Assembly (NCBI RefSeq): GCF_900187125.1
Contig: NZ_LT906468.1
Span: 2,728,001-2,792,000, forward strand
Reading direction: 5' to 3'
DNA: 64,000 nucleotides
Source: Sphingobacterium mizutaii
GTDB taxonomy: Bacteria > Bacteroidota > Bacteroidia > Sphingobacteriales > Sphingobacteriaceae
In this document: one piece after another, positions 1 to 8,913 of the stretch
How the letters are laid out: each line of letters begins with the position of its first letter
Numbering within the stretch: position 1 is the first letter of the stretch
Notes under the pieces: generated by a model
Database searches by the model: none
What the model was told of the DNA's origin: nothing
What the model saw: only the letters and a program-made list of their open reading frames with translations
Made by a program: the position numbers and the translations under genes

Positions 1-1074
1 TTCTTGACTTTCTTCGTGAACACCATCAAAGCTGTTTATGAGCATGCTGATTTATTGAGAGCATCTATTGCAAGTCATTCCAATGACCACCGTCTTGGTG
101 CCAATGAAGCTCCCCCAGCAATTATCTCTATCTTCTTAGGTTCTCAATTAGATGAAATCCTTGAAGAGGTAGAATCTGCTCGCGTTGCCAAAAAAGTTAA
201 GGCTGATGCTAACTTATGGCACGGTATCCCAAAAATCCCTGATTTGAAATTGGACAACACCGACCGTAACCGTACTTCTCCTTTTGCTTTCACCGGCAAT
301 AAATTTGAGTTCCGCGCAGTTGGTTCTTCTGCAAACTCGGCATTGCCAATGACCATCTTGAATGCAATCGTTGCTACACAATTGATTGAATTCAAAACAG
401 AGGTTGATAAACAAATCAAAAAAGGAATTAAAAAAGACCTTGCGATCTTAAACGTAGTCCGTAAATATATCAAAGATTCAAAAGCGATTCGTTTCGAAGG
501 AAATGGCTATAGCGAAGAATGGGAAATCGAAGCAGCAGGTAGAGGTCTTTCTAACATCAAATCAACGCCAAAAGCACTTGATGTCTATGTAAAACCAGAA
601 TCTCTTGAGCTTTTCGAAACCCTAGGAATCTTCTCAAGACGTGAATCGGAAGCAAGACATGAGATCTTATTGGAGAACTTCTTCAAGAAACTTCAGATTG
701 AAGCTCGTGTGATTGGCGATGTGGTAACTAGCCAAATTGCTCCTGCATGTCTGATCTATCAAAACCAATTGATTGAAAACGTAAAGGGCCTTAAAGATTT
801 AGGTCTAAGCAAAGAAGCTTATAGTTCACAACTGAACTATGTTGAACGTATCTCCAAGCATGTGAACATTATCCTTGAACAAGCCGAGGAAATGCGTCAA
901 GCCCGTAAAAAAGCAAACACCATCGAAGACATGCGCGAAAAAGCAATCGCTTACGACGAAGTCGTAAAACCATTCTTCGACGAAATCCGCTACCACGTCA
1001 ACAAACTTGAAAAAATCGTTGATGATGCAAAATGGCCTTTGCCAAAATTACGCGAATTGCTTTTTATCCACTAA
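1..1074 (+). CDS. glnN: Glutamine synthetase type III, C-terminal part (5' end outside window)
   Basis: This is the C-terminal half of a GSIII-type glutamine synthetase, which makes glutamine from glutamate, ammonia and ATP in the cytoplasm. The frame is open to the first base of the window, so the annotated part is 5'-truncated; a whole GSIII has about 730 residues. Visible family motifs are NDHRLGANEAPPAIISIFLG near the start, followed by FAFTGNKFEFRAVGSSAN, the catalytic-domain glutamate/arginine stretch. The long helical tail after residue 200 is specific to type III. It is followed by a clear rho-independent terminator, so it ends its transcript. GSIII is the usual glutamine synthetase of Bacteroidota. 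Confidence 0.93.
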   Translation, partial: FLTFFVNTIKAVYEHADLLRASIASHSNDHRLGANEAPPAIISIFLGSQLDEILEEVESARVAKKVKADANLWHGIPKIPDLKLDNTDRNRTSPFAFTGNKFEFRAVGSSANSALPMTILNAIVATQLIEFKTEVDKQIKKGIKKDLAILNVVRKYIKDSKAIRFEGNGYSEEWEIEAAGRGLSNIKSTPKALDVYVKPESLELFETLGIFSRRESEARHEILLENFFKKLQIEARVIGDVVTSQIAPACLIYQNQLIENVKGLKDLGLSKEAYSSQLNYVERISKHVNIILEQAEEMRQARKKANTIEDMREKAIAYDEVVKPFFDEIRYHVNKLEKIVDDAKWPLPKLRELLFIH

Positions 1075-1105
1075 GCATTAACTAAACAAGAAACAATAAC
1101 CATTA

Positions 1106-1137
1106 AGGGGCTTCTGCAAAGATTGCCCCTTTTTTTG
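1106..1137 (+). terminator. Rho-independent terminator of the glutamine synthetase gene
   Basis: A stem AGGGGC / GCCCCT (1106-1111 and 1125-1130) is followed by a run of seven T on the plus strand, 30 bases after the stop codon. Confidence 0.85.
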
Positions 1138-1179
1138 TGGTGGGGAGTGGGAACAAAACGCAGTTTTGCACCACTTTCG

Positions 1180-1440
1180 TAGGGGTTTATTGAATAAACC
1201 CGCTTTTGAACCAGGATGAAAGGGATCCGAGGATGGACCAAGATCGAAAGCCAGTATTACCGAAATGTAGGTAGGGGTTTATTGCATAAACCCGCTGACA
1301 TTTGAACCAGGATGAAAGGGATCCGAGGATGGACCAAGATCGAAAGCCAGTATTACCGAAATGTAGGTAGGGGTTTATTGCATAAACCCGCTGACATTTG
1401 AACCAGGATGAAAGGGATCCGAGGATGGACCAAGAACTAT
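1180..1440. repeat. Three tandem copies of a ~92-96 bp intergenic repeat (palindrome A plus module B)
   Basis: Copies begin at 1180, 1272 and 1368. Each starts with palindrome A (GGGTTTATTGCATAAACCC, first copy with GAA in the middle) and continues into module B, a GAACCAGGAT ... GAGGATGGACCAAGA segment. Copies two and three are nearly identical over their whole length, which suggests recent duplication. No plausible gene lies here. Confidence 0.85.
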
Positions 1441-1478
1441 TTCCTTTCCTGTGTCATAATTGCATTGGCGTACAGGTC

Positions 1479-1592
1479 CTTTACCTTCGGTAAAGAATGA
1501 CAAGCATTAATAATAGAGAACCGTACAGATTCTTCACTACTCGTTCAGAATTGGATATTCCAGAGAGGGATTCAGAGTGAAACGAAGAATCT
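1479..1592 (+). repeat. Dispersed hairpin element E (UUCG hairpin plus AGATTCTTC inverted repeat)
   Basis: The stretch holds a 17-base hairpin CTTTACC-TTC-GGTAAAG (1479-1495, a C(UUCG)G tetraloop) and then a 66-base imperfect inverted repeat from AGATTCTTCACT (1527) to GAAGAATCT (ending 1592), followed by T-rich sequence. The same arrangement recurs near 8.2, 12.5 and (without the tetraloop hairpin) 63.6 kb. Confidence 0.75.
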
Positions 1593-1675
1593 ATTTTTTG
1601 TTTTTTTATGGTTCGTTGTCTCATTGCGAAATCGTAAGATGAGCAAACTATTTTCACTCTGCTGAAAGTCTTATT

Positions 1676-1830
1676 GAAAAATATTTCACCCACGCTGTGG
1701 GTTGGCCTTTTCGTACATCTATTTTCTATAAAGATTCCACCCACGCTGTGGGTTTCTACAAACGTCCCTACTTCCGAAGGAAGTCCTTTAGCCCCCGGCT
1801 CATTTCCAATGAAGAAAACCATTTCAAATA
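1676..1830 (+). repeat. Dispersed hairpin cluster D (CCCACGCTGTGGG type)
   Basis: Two short hairpins, CCCACGCTGTGGG preceded by ATATTTCAC or a close variant, are followed by a CTTCCGAAGGAAG hairpin and the phrase TTTAGCCCCCGGCTCATTTCC-like. The same ordered series occurs reversed at 11.94-12.07 kb and forward at 63.84-63.98 kb. It is non-coding. Confidence 0.75.
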
Positions 1831-1871
1831 AAGAGTGGATAGTTCCAAGACTGACACATTATGCATAATGA

Positions 1872-2070
1872 TCTTGGTCCATCCTCCAATCCATTCCATC
1901 CTGGTTCAAAACCAGTTCTTGGCTCATCCTCTCATCCCTTTCATCCTGGTTCAAAACCAGTTCTTGGTCCATCCTCTTATCCATTTCATCCTGGTTCAAT
2001 ACCAGTTCTTGGTCCATCCTCTTATCCATTTCATCCTGACTCAATACCAGCTCTTGGCCCATCCGATGGG
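1872..2070. repeat. 45-bp tandem repeat, about 4.5 units (module B, reverse orientation)
   Basis: TCTTGG recurs at 1872, 1917, 1962, 2007 and 2052, an exact 45-base period. The unit reads TCTTGGTCCATCCTC...CATCCTGGTTCAA...CCAGT. Because 45 is a multiple of three, several frames stay open through it and give artefactual repetitive ORFs. Confidence 0.88.
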
Positions 2071-2087
2071 TGAGCGGCATCCTAATT

Positions 2088-2120
2088 CAAAAAAAAAAGA
2101 GGGGATTTCCCTTTCCCCTC
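2088..2120 (-). terminator. Rho-independent terminator for the minus-strand monooxygenase gene
   Basis: On the minus strand a GAGGGG / CCCCTC stem (2115-2120 with 2099-2104) is followed by a run of about ten T. It lies about 110 bases past the stop of the gene ending at 2229. Confidence 0.75.
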
Positions 2121-2228
2121 AATTGATGCTATTCTTTAATAAAATAACAAACTAACTCCTCAAATATCCCACTTCTAGCCTTGTTATTTTTATATCTATT
2201 ACGGTTTCAGATACCACAATTACGGTAA

Positions 2229-2681
2229 TTACCTTTTCTCTTCTGCAATACCCTCTTTAATAAAGATCTTCTTGATCAGTCCCACATCTAAGGCATTCAT
2301 ATCTACCAATTTCAAATCCTTGATCATTTTCAAGGTGGTGGTTTTATAATGCTGGAAATGTTTGGACTTGATATGGTCCTCATAGGCTTTTTGATCTCTG
2401 TGGATTTCGAGAATCCTGATCTTATATTTTTCAGCCTGGATCTCCATCGGGAAAATGGAAATCACTCCTTCCTCCTTCTCCACGGACTCTCGAGCTCCAT
2501 AGAGCAAGATTTCCTTATATTCTTCCCAATATTCTGGAATTACCTCAATTTCTGCCATCCTAACCAAGTGAATTTGTTTATTTCCACCCAAATCCACAGC
2601 TTTTTCCTGCGAAAAGAGATTTCCAAAAGAAAAAACCAGAATAAAACCCAATAAATACCTCAAATTCAACTTAATTTCCAT
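2229..2681 (-). CDS. Secreted antibiotic-biosynthesis-monooxygenase (ABM) domain protein
   Basis: A 150-residue protein with an N-terminal signal peptide (hydrophobic LLGFILVFSFGNLFSQ, likely cut after the Gln region) followed by one ABM/dimeric alpha-beta barrel domain. In this family YgiN-like members act as quinol monooxygenases, but exported Bacteroidota copies are uncharacterised. I chose the ATG at 2681; the frame extends to a TTG at 2702, which would add seven polar residues before the signal peptide. It is 42 bases from the aldo/keto reductase gene upstream on the same strand and may be co-transcribed. The domain assignment comes from the pattern MAEIEVIPEYWEEYKEIL and LEIHRDQKAYEDHIKSKHFQ. 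The substrate is unknown. Confidence 0.8.
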   Translation of the reverse strand: MEIKLNLRYLLGFILVFSFGNLFSQEKAVDLGGNKQIHLVRMAEIEVIPEYWEEYKEILLYGARESVEKEEGVISIFPMEIQAEKYKIRILEIHRDQKAYEDHIKSKHFQHYKTTTLKMIKDLKLVDMNALDVGLIKKIFIKEGIAEEKR

Positions 2682-2743
2682 AGCGTGATTTATTTTCTTC
2701 AATTACAACCCAAATAATATCAGAATTGTTGGGTTTACAAACC

Positions 2744-3922
<1,179 letters not shown>

Positions 3923-4071
3923 TTATATGGATTACAGGATTAACTACCAATTTTACTTTTGACTTTCATTATACCGAAAATCTCAAATTATACTTGGTTT
4001 AGCCGACATAAAACATCAATTTTATAATACTTGGCTTACCTGCCAAATGAGAACATTAAATGTAATCACAA

Positions 4072-4908
4072 ATGAAACTACATAGCATAGATACTGGATT
4101 TTTCAAATTAGATGGTGGTGCCATGTTTGGCGTTGTACCAAAAAGCCTCTGGCAGAGAACGAATCCAGCTGACGAAAACAACTTATGTACCTGGGCAAAC
4201 CGTTTGATGCTAATTGAGGATGGCAAGCGATTGACACTGGTCGATACTGGGATCGGCGACAAGCAGGATGAAAAATTCTTTAGCCACCTCCATATGCATG
4301 GCGACGATACGTTGGATAAGTCTTTAGCTAAACTTGGTTTCCATCGTGATGACATTACGGATGTGGTCTTGACTCATTTGCATTTTGACCATTGTGGTGA
4401 TGCCATTAAAAAAGAGGGTGATAAGCTGCTGCCGGCATTTAAGAATGCAAGGTATTGGTCGAATAAAGAGCATTGGGAGTGGGCCGTAAATCCGAATCCT
4501 AGGGAAAAAGCGTCCTTTTTAAAGGAGAATATCATGCCTATCCAAGAAAGTGGTCAGCTCAATTTCATCGATATTGAAAGCCCACAATACGATACAGAGA
4601 TCCAAATGCGCTTTGCTTATGGCCATACCGAAGCTATGATGCTTCCGCAGATCCAATATAAAGGCAAAACCATTCTCTACATGGCAGACTTGCTTCCTTC
4701 TGTAGGCCATATTCCAATTGCTTATGTCATGGGTTATGATGTCAGACCATTGGTTACCATGCAGGAAAGACAAGATTATTGGAAAGAGATCGTTGATAAT
4801 GAATATATCATGTTCTTCGAGCATGATTCCGTAAATGAATGCGCAACATTGCAGTACACTGAAAAAGGAATTAGACTGAAAGACACTTTTAAATTAAGCG
4901 AAATCTAA
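4072..4908 (+). CDS. MBL-fold metallo-hydrolase (quorum-quenching lactonase-like)
   Basis: A 278-residue metallo-beta-lactamase-fold hydrolase without signal peptide. The dinuclear-metal motif HLHFDHCGDA (about residue 101) matches HxHxDH. The later metal ligands are in YGHTEAMM and the aspartate of YMADLLPS, and the last His is in FFEHD. The general layout resembles YtnP/AiiA-like lactonases, but the substrate cannot be deduced. The following transcription regulator starts 7 bases after its stop, so the two are surely one operon, and the regulator may respond to the hydrolase's substrate. Confidence 0.88.
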   Translation: MKLHSIDTGFFKLDGGAMFGVVPKSLWQRTNPADENNLCTWANRLMLIEDGKRLTLVDTGIGDKQDEKFFSHLHMHGDDTLDKSLAKLGFHRDDITDVVLTHLHFDHCGDAIKKEGDKLLPAFKNARYWSNKEHWEWAVNPNPREKASFLKENIMPIQESGQLNFIDIESPQYDTEIQMRFAYGHTEAMMLPQIQYKGKTILYMADLLPSVGHIPIAYVMGYDVRPLVTMQERQDYWKEIVDNEYIMFFEHDSVNECATLQYTEKGIRLKDTFKLSEI

Positions 4909-4915
4909 GCTATTC

Positions 4916-5884
4916 ATGTCCGTAGATATCAAGAAAAGATTCGACCGTATTGTTGAGATATTGATTCAATTACAATCCAAAAGGGTTGTAAAGGCGCAGG
5001 AATTGGCCGATCGATTTGATGTCAGCCTACGAACCATATATAGGGATATCAAAAGCTTGGAACAAGCTGGAGTCCCCCTCATCGGCGAAGCTGGAATGGG
5101 TTATAGCATCATGGATGGCTATCGGCTCCCGCCGGTCTCCTTCAGTAAGGAAGAAGCCCTTTGCTTTGTCGCCACGGAGAAACTAGCCGAGAAATACCTG
5201 GATCAAGCTGGTTTCTCGCTTTACTCTTCCGCATTGATGAAGATCAAGGCGATATTAAAGAGCAATGACCAAGACATGGTGACCAATATGCAGGAACAGA
5301 TCATCATGCGGAAACAGCATGTACCGATCTTCCCTGAAAAGGTACCCCATGTATTGAGCAGCACCATTGAAGCCATTGCCAATAAAACCCAGATCCAAAT
5401 TGAATACCAAGGTATCAAGGATGATGAAGCCATCCTCAGGATAATCGAACCTATCGGCATTGTCCACGAGATAGGCTTTTGGTATATCGTTGCTTATTGC
5501 CTTCAACGGATGGACTTCAGGCAGTTCAGGAGTGATCGAATAGCCCAGGTAACAGCACTGGAAAATAAATTCAGCAAAAGACATATCAGCATTGAGGAAT
5601 ATATGTCCAACCAGAAATCTCCAGAGCTACCCAAGATTAAATCCAAGATTCTGGTTAGCCGTGATTTCGCTCCCTTTATACGCTGGCAAAGAAATACTTA
5701 TGGATATGTATCTGAAGCTAAGGTTGGGGATAAAATAGAGATGGTTTTTGAAAGCCGCGACATAGAACATGAATTCCCGAGATGGCTGATGATGTTTGGG
5801 GACCATATAGAAATAAAAGAGCCTGAAGAGCTTAAGCACAGCTTTAATAAACTCTTTCAGGCTATACAAAACAACATAAAATAG
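4916..5884 (+). CDS. YafY/WYL-family transcriptional regulator
   Basis: A 322-residue regulator with an N-terminal winged HTH (residues 8-65; RVVKAQELADRFDVSLRTIY and RDIKSLEQAGVPL) followed by a WYL domain (about 140-215, with GFWYIVAYCLQRMDFRQFRSD) and a C-terminal WCX-like extension. Proteins of this class bind DNA as dimers or oligomers and sense a ligand through the WYL domain. It is translationally close to the MBL hydrolase upstream (7-base gap) and probably regulates that operon. It converges on the oxidoreductase gene at 5894. Confidence 0.9.
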   Translation: MSVDIKKRFDRIVEILIQLQSKRVVKAQELADRFDVSLRTIYRDIKSLEQAGVPLIGEAGMGYSIMDGYRLPPVSFSKEEALCFVATEKLAEKYLDQAGFSLYSSALMKIKAILKSNDQDMVTNMQEQIIMRKQHVPIFPEKVPHVLSSTIEAIANKTQIQIEYQGIKDDEAILRIIEPIGIVHEIGFWYIVAYCLQRMDFRQFRSDRIAQVTALENKFSKRHISIEEYMSNQKSPELPKIKSKILVSRDFAPFIRWQRNTYGYVSEAKVGDKIEMVFESRDIEHEFPRWLMMFGDHIEIKEPEELKHSFNKLFQAIQNNIK

Positions 5885-5893
5885 TATTTCTTT

Positions 5894-7252
5894 TTAAGCG
5901 CCTTGGTATGGATGTTTCCAAGGTGCCCTATATTCTCTTTTTAATCTTTTTGTAGCTTCTTCATCGCCCACACAGACCTTCTTCTCCGGATCATATACCA
6001 ATGGACGATTTAATTCCATGGACAGATTGGCCAAGATACAGGAAGCTGTAGAGATATGCCCTTGAAGGACATCTGCTACGGGTAATGTATTGGTATCGAT
6101 TGCCGACAGAAGATTCCTCATCTGCCCTCTGGTTGCTGGCGCTGCATTGAGCTCAATTCGAGGTTCTTTCAGATCTTCAGGATACTTTTCCCTTTCATAG
6201 ACCACATCTCGAACGATCTTCTCCCCTTTTGTTGGAATAAATTCCCATTTCATGGTACTTCCTTTCAGTGTTCCCTTATCGCCATAGATCACAAAAGCCC
6301 AAGGGAATTCAGGATCTGCCGGCGTGCCCCAAGTGCGGTGGGTCCACACACAGTTTAGATCATCGTATTCAAAAATAGCCGTTTGGGTATCTGCAATATT
6401 GGATTTAGCTTCTTTCTGCACATAGATCCCTCCTGTTGCCGATATCTTTTTGGGCCAACCCAAACCTAAGATCCAACGTACCGTATCGAACATATGCACA
6501 CACATATCGCCCGTGATCCCATTTCCGTACTCCATAAATGCGCGCCACCAGCCACCATGCGGAAGCCCATCATAAGGCCTCAATGGCGCAGGTCCTGTCC
6601 ACATTTCATAATCCAAGAAGTCCGGAACCGGTTCTTCAGGTGGATTGGCATTGCTTTTCATATGGTAATAACAGCACATTTCAACATGTGAAATCTTTCC
6701 CAACAAACCTTTCTCTACTATATTTTCCTTGGCATCGATCATGTGCGGCGTACTTCTACGCTGCGTACCAATCTGAACCTTTCTATTATGCTTTCTAGCC
6801 GCAGCAACTACCGCCTCTCCCTCCAGCACATCCACACTGATGGGCTTTTGCAGATAAACATGTGCACCCGATTCAATGGCTGCAATACCGATCAAGGCAT
6901 GCCAATGATCTGGAGTGCCCACCAACACCAAGTCTAGCTTATTCTCGGCCAATAGCTTCCTATAATCGGAATATTTCTTAGGCACCTTTTTCGATTTCTG
7001 TTTTTGGGAAATCAGCTCAGCAGCCTCTTCCAAATGCTTTTTGTCCACATCACAAACCGCAACCACCTCTACATCGCTTACCTGTAGCAACCTAAACAAG
7101 TCGCTTTTCCCATACCAACCGGCACCAATCAAGGCTACAGTTCTTGCTTTCAAGATTTCTGCAGCAAAGCCCGCCTGTTGCAAGGCTGCAATGGACAATA
7201 AGGCACCAGTCCCAAAAATAAATTGCCTGCGATTGAGGTTTATATTTCCCAT
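5894..7252 (-). CDS. Tat-exported Gfo/Idh/MocA-family oxidoreductase
   Basis: A 452-residue NAD(P)-dependent oxidoreductase. The N terminus has a Tat signal (NLNRRQFIFGTGALLSIAAL), then the Rossmann nucleotide-binding segment (TVALIGAGWYGKSDL), CDVD, and the family motif HVYLQKPISVDV with its catalytic Lys. The C-terminal alpha/beta domain includes WTGPAPLRPY and GGWWRAFMEYGNGITGDMC, typical of exported members acting on glycosides or sugar derivatives. The ATG at 7252 was chosen: the TTG at 7294 would push the twin arginines too far from the N terminus. It stands alone; substrate unknown. Confidence 0.9.
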   Translation of the reverse strand: MGNINLNRRQFIFGTGALLSIAALQQAGFAAEILKARTVALIGAGWYGKSDLFRLLQVSDVEVVAVCDVDKKHLEEAAELISQKQKSKKVPKKYSDYRKLLAENKLDLVLVGTPDHWHALIGIAAIESGAHVYLQKPISVDVLEGEAVVAAARKHNRKVQIGTQRRSTPHMIDAKENIVEKGLLGKISHVEMCCYYHMKSNANPPEEPVPDFLDYEMWTGPAPLRPYDGLPHGGWWRAFMEYGNGITGDMCVHMFDTVRWILGLGWPKKISATGGIYVQKEAKSNIADTQTAIFEYDDLNCVWTHRTWGTPADPEFPWAFVIYGDKGTLKGSTMKWEFIPTKGEKIVRDVVYEREKYPEDLKEPRIELNAAPATRGQMRNLLSAIDTNTLPVADVLQGHISTASCILANLSMELNRPLVYDPEKKVCVGDEEATKRLKREYRAPWKHPYQGA

Positions 7253-7313
7253 AAGGATAGAGGTTTTAAGGTTTATAGCTTTTAAGATAGGCAAAAATTA
7301 AATAATAGACAAT

Positions 7314-7341
7314 AGATATGAGATATGAGATATGAGATATG
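7314..7341. repeat. Heptanucleotide tandem repeat AGATATG x4
   Basis: Four perfect head-to-tail copies of AGATATG lie about 60 bases upstream of the oxidoreductase start. A different 7-mer array lies at 12894-12921. Copy number may vary by slippage. Confidence 0.85.
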
Positions 7342-7381
7342 GGACATTTTCTGGCGTAATATGTATTCCGTTTCGGGAGGG

Positions 7382-7471
7382 GTGAACCAGGATGTTCGGG
7401 ATGGGAGGATAGACCAAGAACGGGGAATGAACCAGGATTCTATGGATGGGAGGATAGACCAGGATCAATTC
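7382..7471 (+). repeat. Two module-B units with 45-bp period
   Basis: GAACCAGGAT ... GGATGGGAGGATAGACCA occurs twice, 45 bases apart, in forward orientation. The period equals that of the array at 1872-2070 although the sequence differs by several substitutions. Confidence 0.8.
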
Positions 7472-7549
7472 CAAAGTTCGAGCGGTAACTCGGATTCGAT
7501 TGGGGAGCTCACTCAACAAGAATTGACTTTGATTAGGGAGCATATTACT

Positions 7550-7900
7550 TAATGGGGAATCACCCTCATAATCCCCCACAAGTAACATTTTAATTCAATT
7601 TACTAAACGAGAATCTTAGGTTTCAGCAATAAATTACTGGTTGATTATTCGTTCATGTCCTGACGCGCTAACTCATCATTGTATAAACATACTGGACAAA
7701 CATTAATAACAAAATCTTATTAATGTTGTAATATATTGATTTACATAGATGTAAATCAATAATAGAAATAATATTCTACTGTCTGTATCACAAAAATAGC
7801 ATAGAAAACAATACAAATAAAATTAATAAGTATATACATATAAAACAAAAGCATATTCACCTGATTATCAATGATTAAAAAATTAATAAATCATGTCACA
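7550..7900. other. AT-rich non-coding stretch
   Basis: No convincing gene, RNA or repeat was seen here. It is very AT-rich, with short dyads such as GATTTACAT / ATGTAAATC (7738-7758). Confidence 0.5.
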
Positions 7901-8061
7901 TGAGGTTGGGTGGGGTTGATCCAAGATGCCCTTCGACTCCCCTTCGACTCCGCTAGGGAACAGCTCAGGGGACAGGATATGGGGATGGACCAAGATCAAT
8001 TTGTCACTGGAAAGTCCCCAATACTGTAGGGGCGAATTGCATTCGCCCGCCATATACAGAC
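7900..8061. repeat. Module B interrupted by a CCCTTCGAC...CAGGGG segment, then palindrome A
   Basis: GATCCAAGATG at 7918 is followed by GCCCTTCGACTCC...GCTCAGGGG and GGATGGACCAAGATC (7981-7997). It reads like a module-B unit carrying an inserted hairpin. A TAGGGGCGAATTGCATTCGC palindrome (8027-8048) follows. Confidence 0.65.
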
Positions 8062-8180
8062 ATGAAATAATTTCACCCATTAGGGTGAATAAAACCTTTA
8101 TCCAACCCATAAAATCGACCAAAAATGGTTTTCTCATCTTACGATTACGAAATGACAACCACCTCAAAAAAATAATAAAT

Positions 8181-8296
8181 AGATTCTTCGCTCTGATCTG
8201 AATCCCTCCCTGAGACATTTCCAATTCTGAACGATTATTGAAGAATCTGTACGGATCTCCATAATATATGCCTGTCATTCTTTACCGAAGGTAAAG
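8181..8296 (-). repeat. Dispersed hairpin element E, minus orientation
   Basis: An inverted repeat AGATTCTTCG ... AAGAATCT (8181-8248) precedes the 17-base hairpin CTTTACCGAAGGTAAAG (8280-8296), the reverse complement of the arrangement at 1479-1592. The companion CTCATCTTACGATTACGAAATG tract lies at 8132-8154. Confidence 0.75.
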
Positions 8297-8341
8297 AACC
8301 TGTACGCCAATGCAATCCGAAATATTTATTCAAAATTTGCA

Positions 8342-8770
8342 GCGGGTTTATGCAATAAACCCCTACCAACATGGCGGTAATTCTGACTTTTGATCTTGGC
8401 CAATCCTCCCACCCATTGAATCCTGGTTCTCTCCCCAAATCTTGGTCTATCCTCCTATCCCGAACATCCTGGTTCAAATATGCAGCGGGTTTATGCAATA
8501 AACCCCTACCAACATGGCGGTAATTCTGACTTTTGATCTTGGCCAATCCTCCCATCCATTGAATCCTGGTTCTCTCCCCAAATCTTGGTCTATCCTCCCA
8601 TCCCGAACATCCTGGTTCAAATGTCAGCGGGTTTATGCAATAAACCCCTACCAACATGGCGGTTATACTGACTTTTGATCTTGGCCAATCCTCCCATCCA
8701 TTGAATCCTGGCTCTCTCCCCAAATCTTGGTCTATCCTCCCATCCCGTACCCCTGAGCGGCGTCGAAGGG
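8342..8770. repeat. 143-bp composite tandem repeat, three copies
   Basis: Copies start at 8342, 8485 and 8627 (GCGGGTTTATGCAATAAACCC). Each contains palindrome A, the tract CCTACCAACATGGCGG, and two module-B units 46 bases apart. The three copies differ at only a few positions. The third ends in CCCTGAGCGGCGTCGAAGGG, another dispersed hairpin. Confidence 0.88.
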
Positions 8771-8913
8771 CATCCTAGTTCAATACCAAGCATCCCCCTC
8801 CTTTTTTCCTATCAGGTAACAGAAATTAAACATCCCCACCCCTATTATTAATCAATAATTTAATACATTTGGCACGATCGATTTAAAACCTCGTGTTTTC
8901 CTAAACTCAACCG

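Noticed and set aside
1859..2080. Minus-strand ORF with perfect 15-residue repeats (QELVLNQDEMDKRMD)
   Set aside because: It is the in-frame translation of the 45-bp tandem repeat; the plus strand is open in two frames as well, and the same units occur in non-coding gaps elsewhere.
8235..8723. 162-residue repetitive minus-strand ORF
   Set aside because: It spans the 143-bp composite repeats and element E; openness follows from repetition, with no protein-like conservation.
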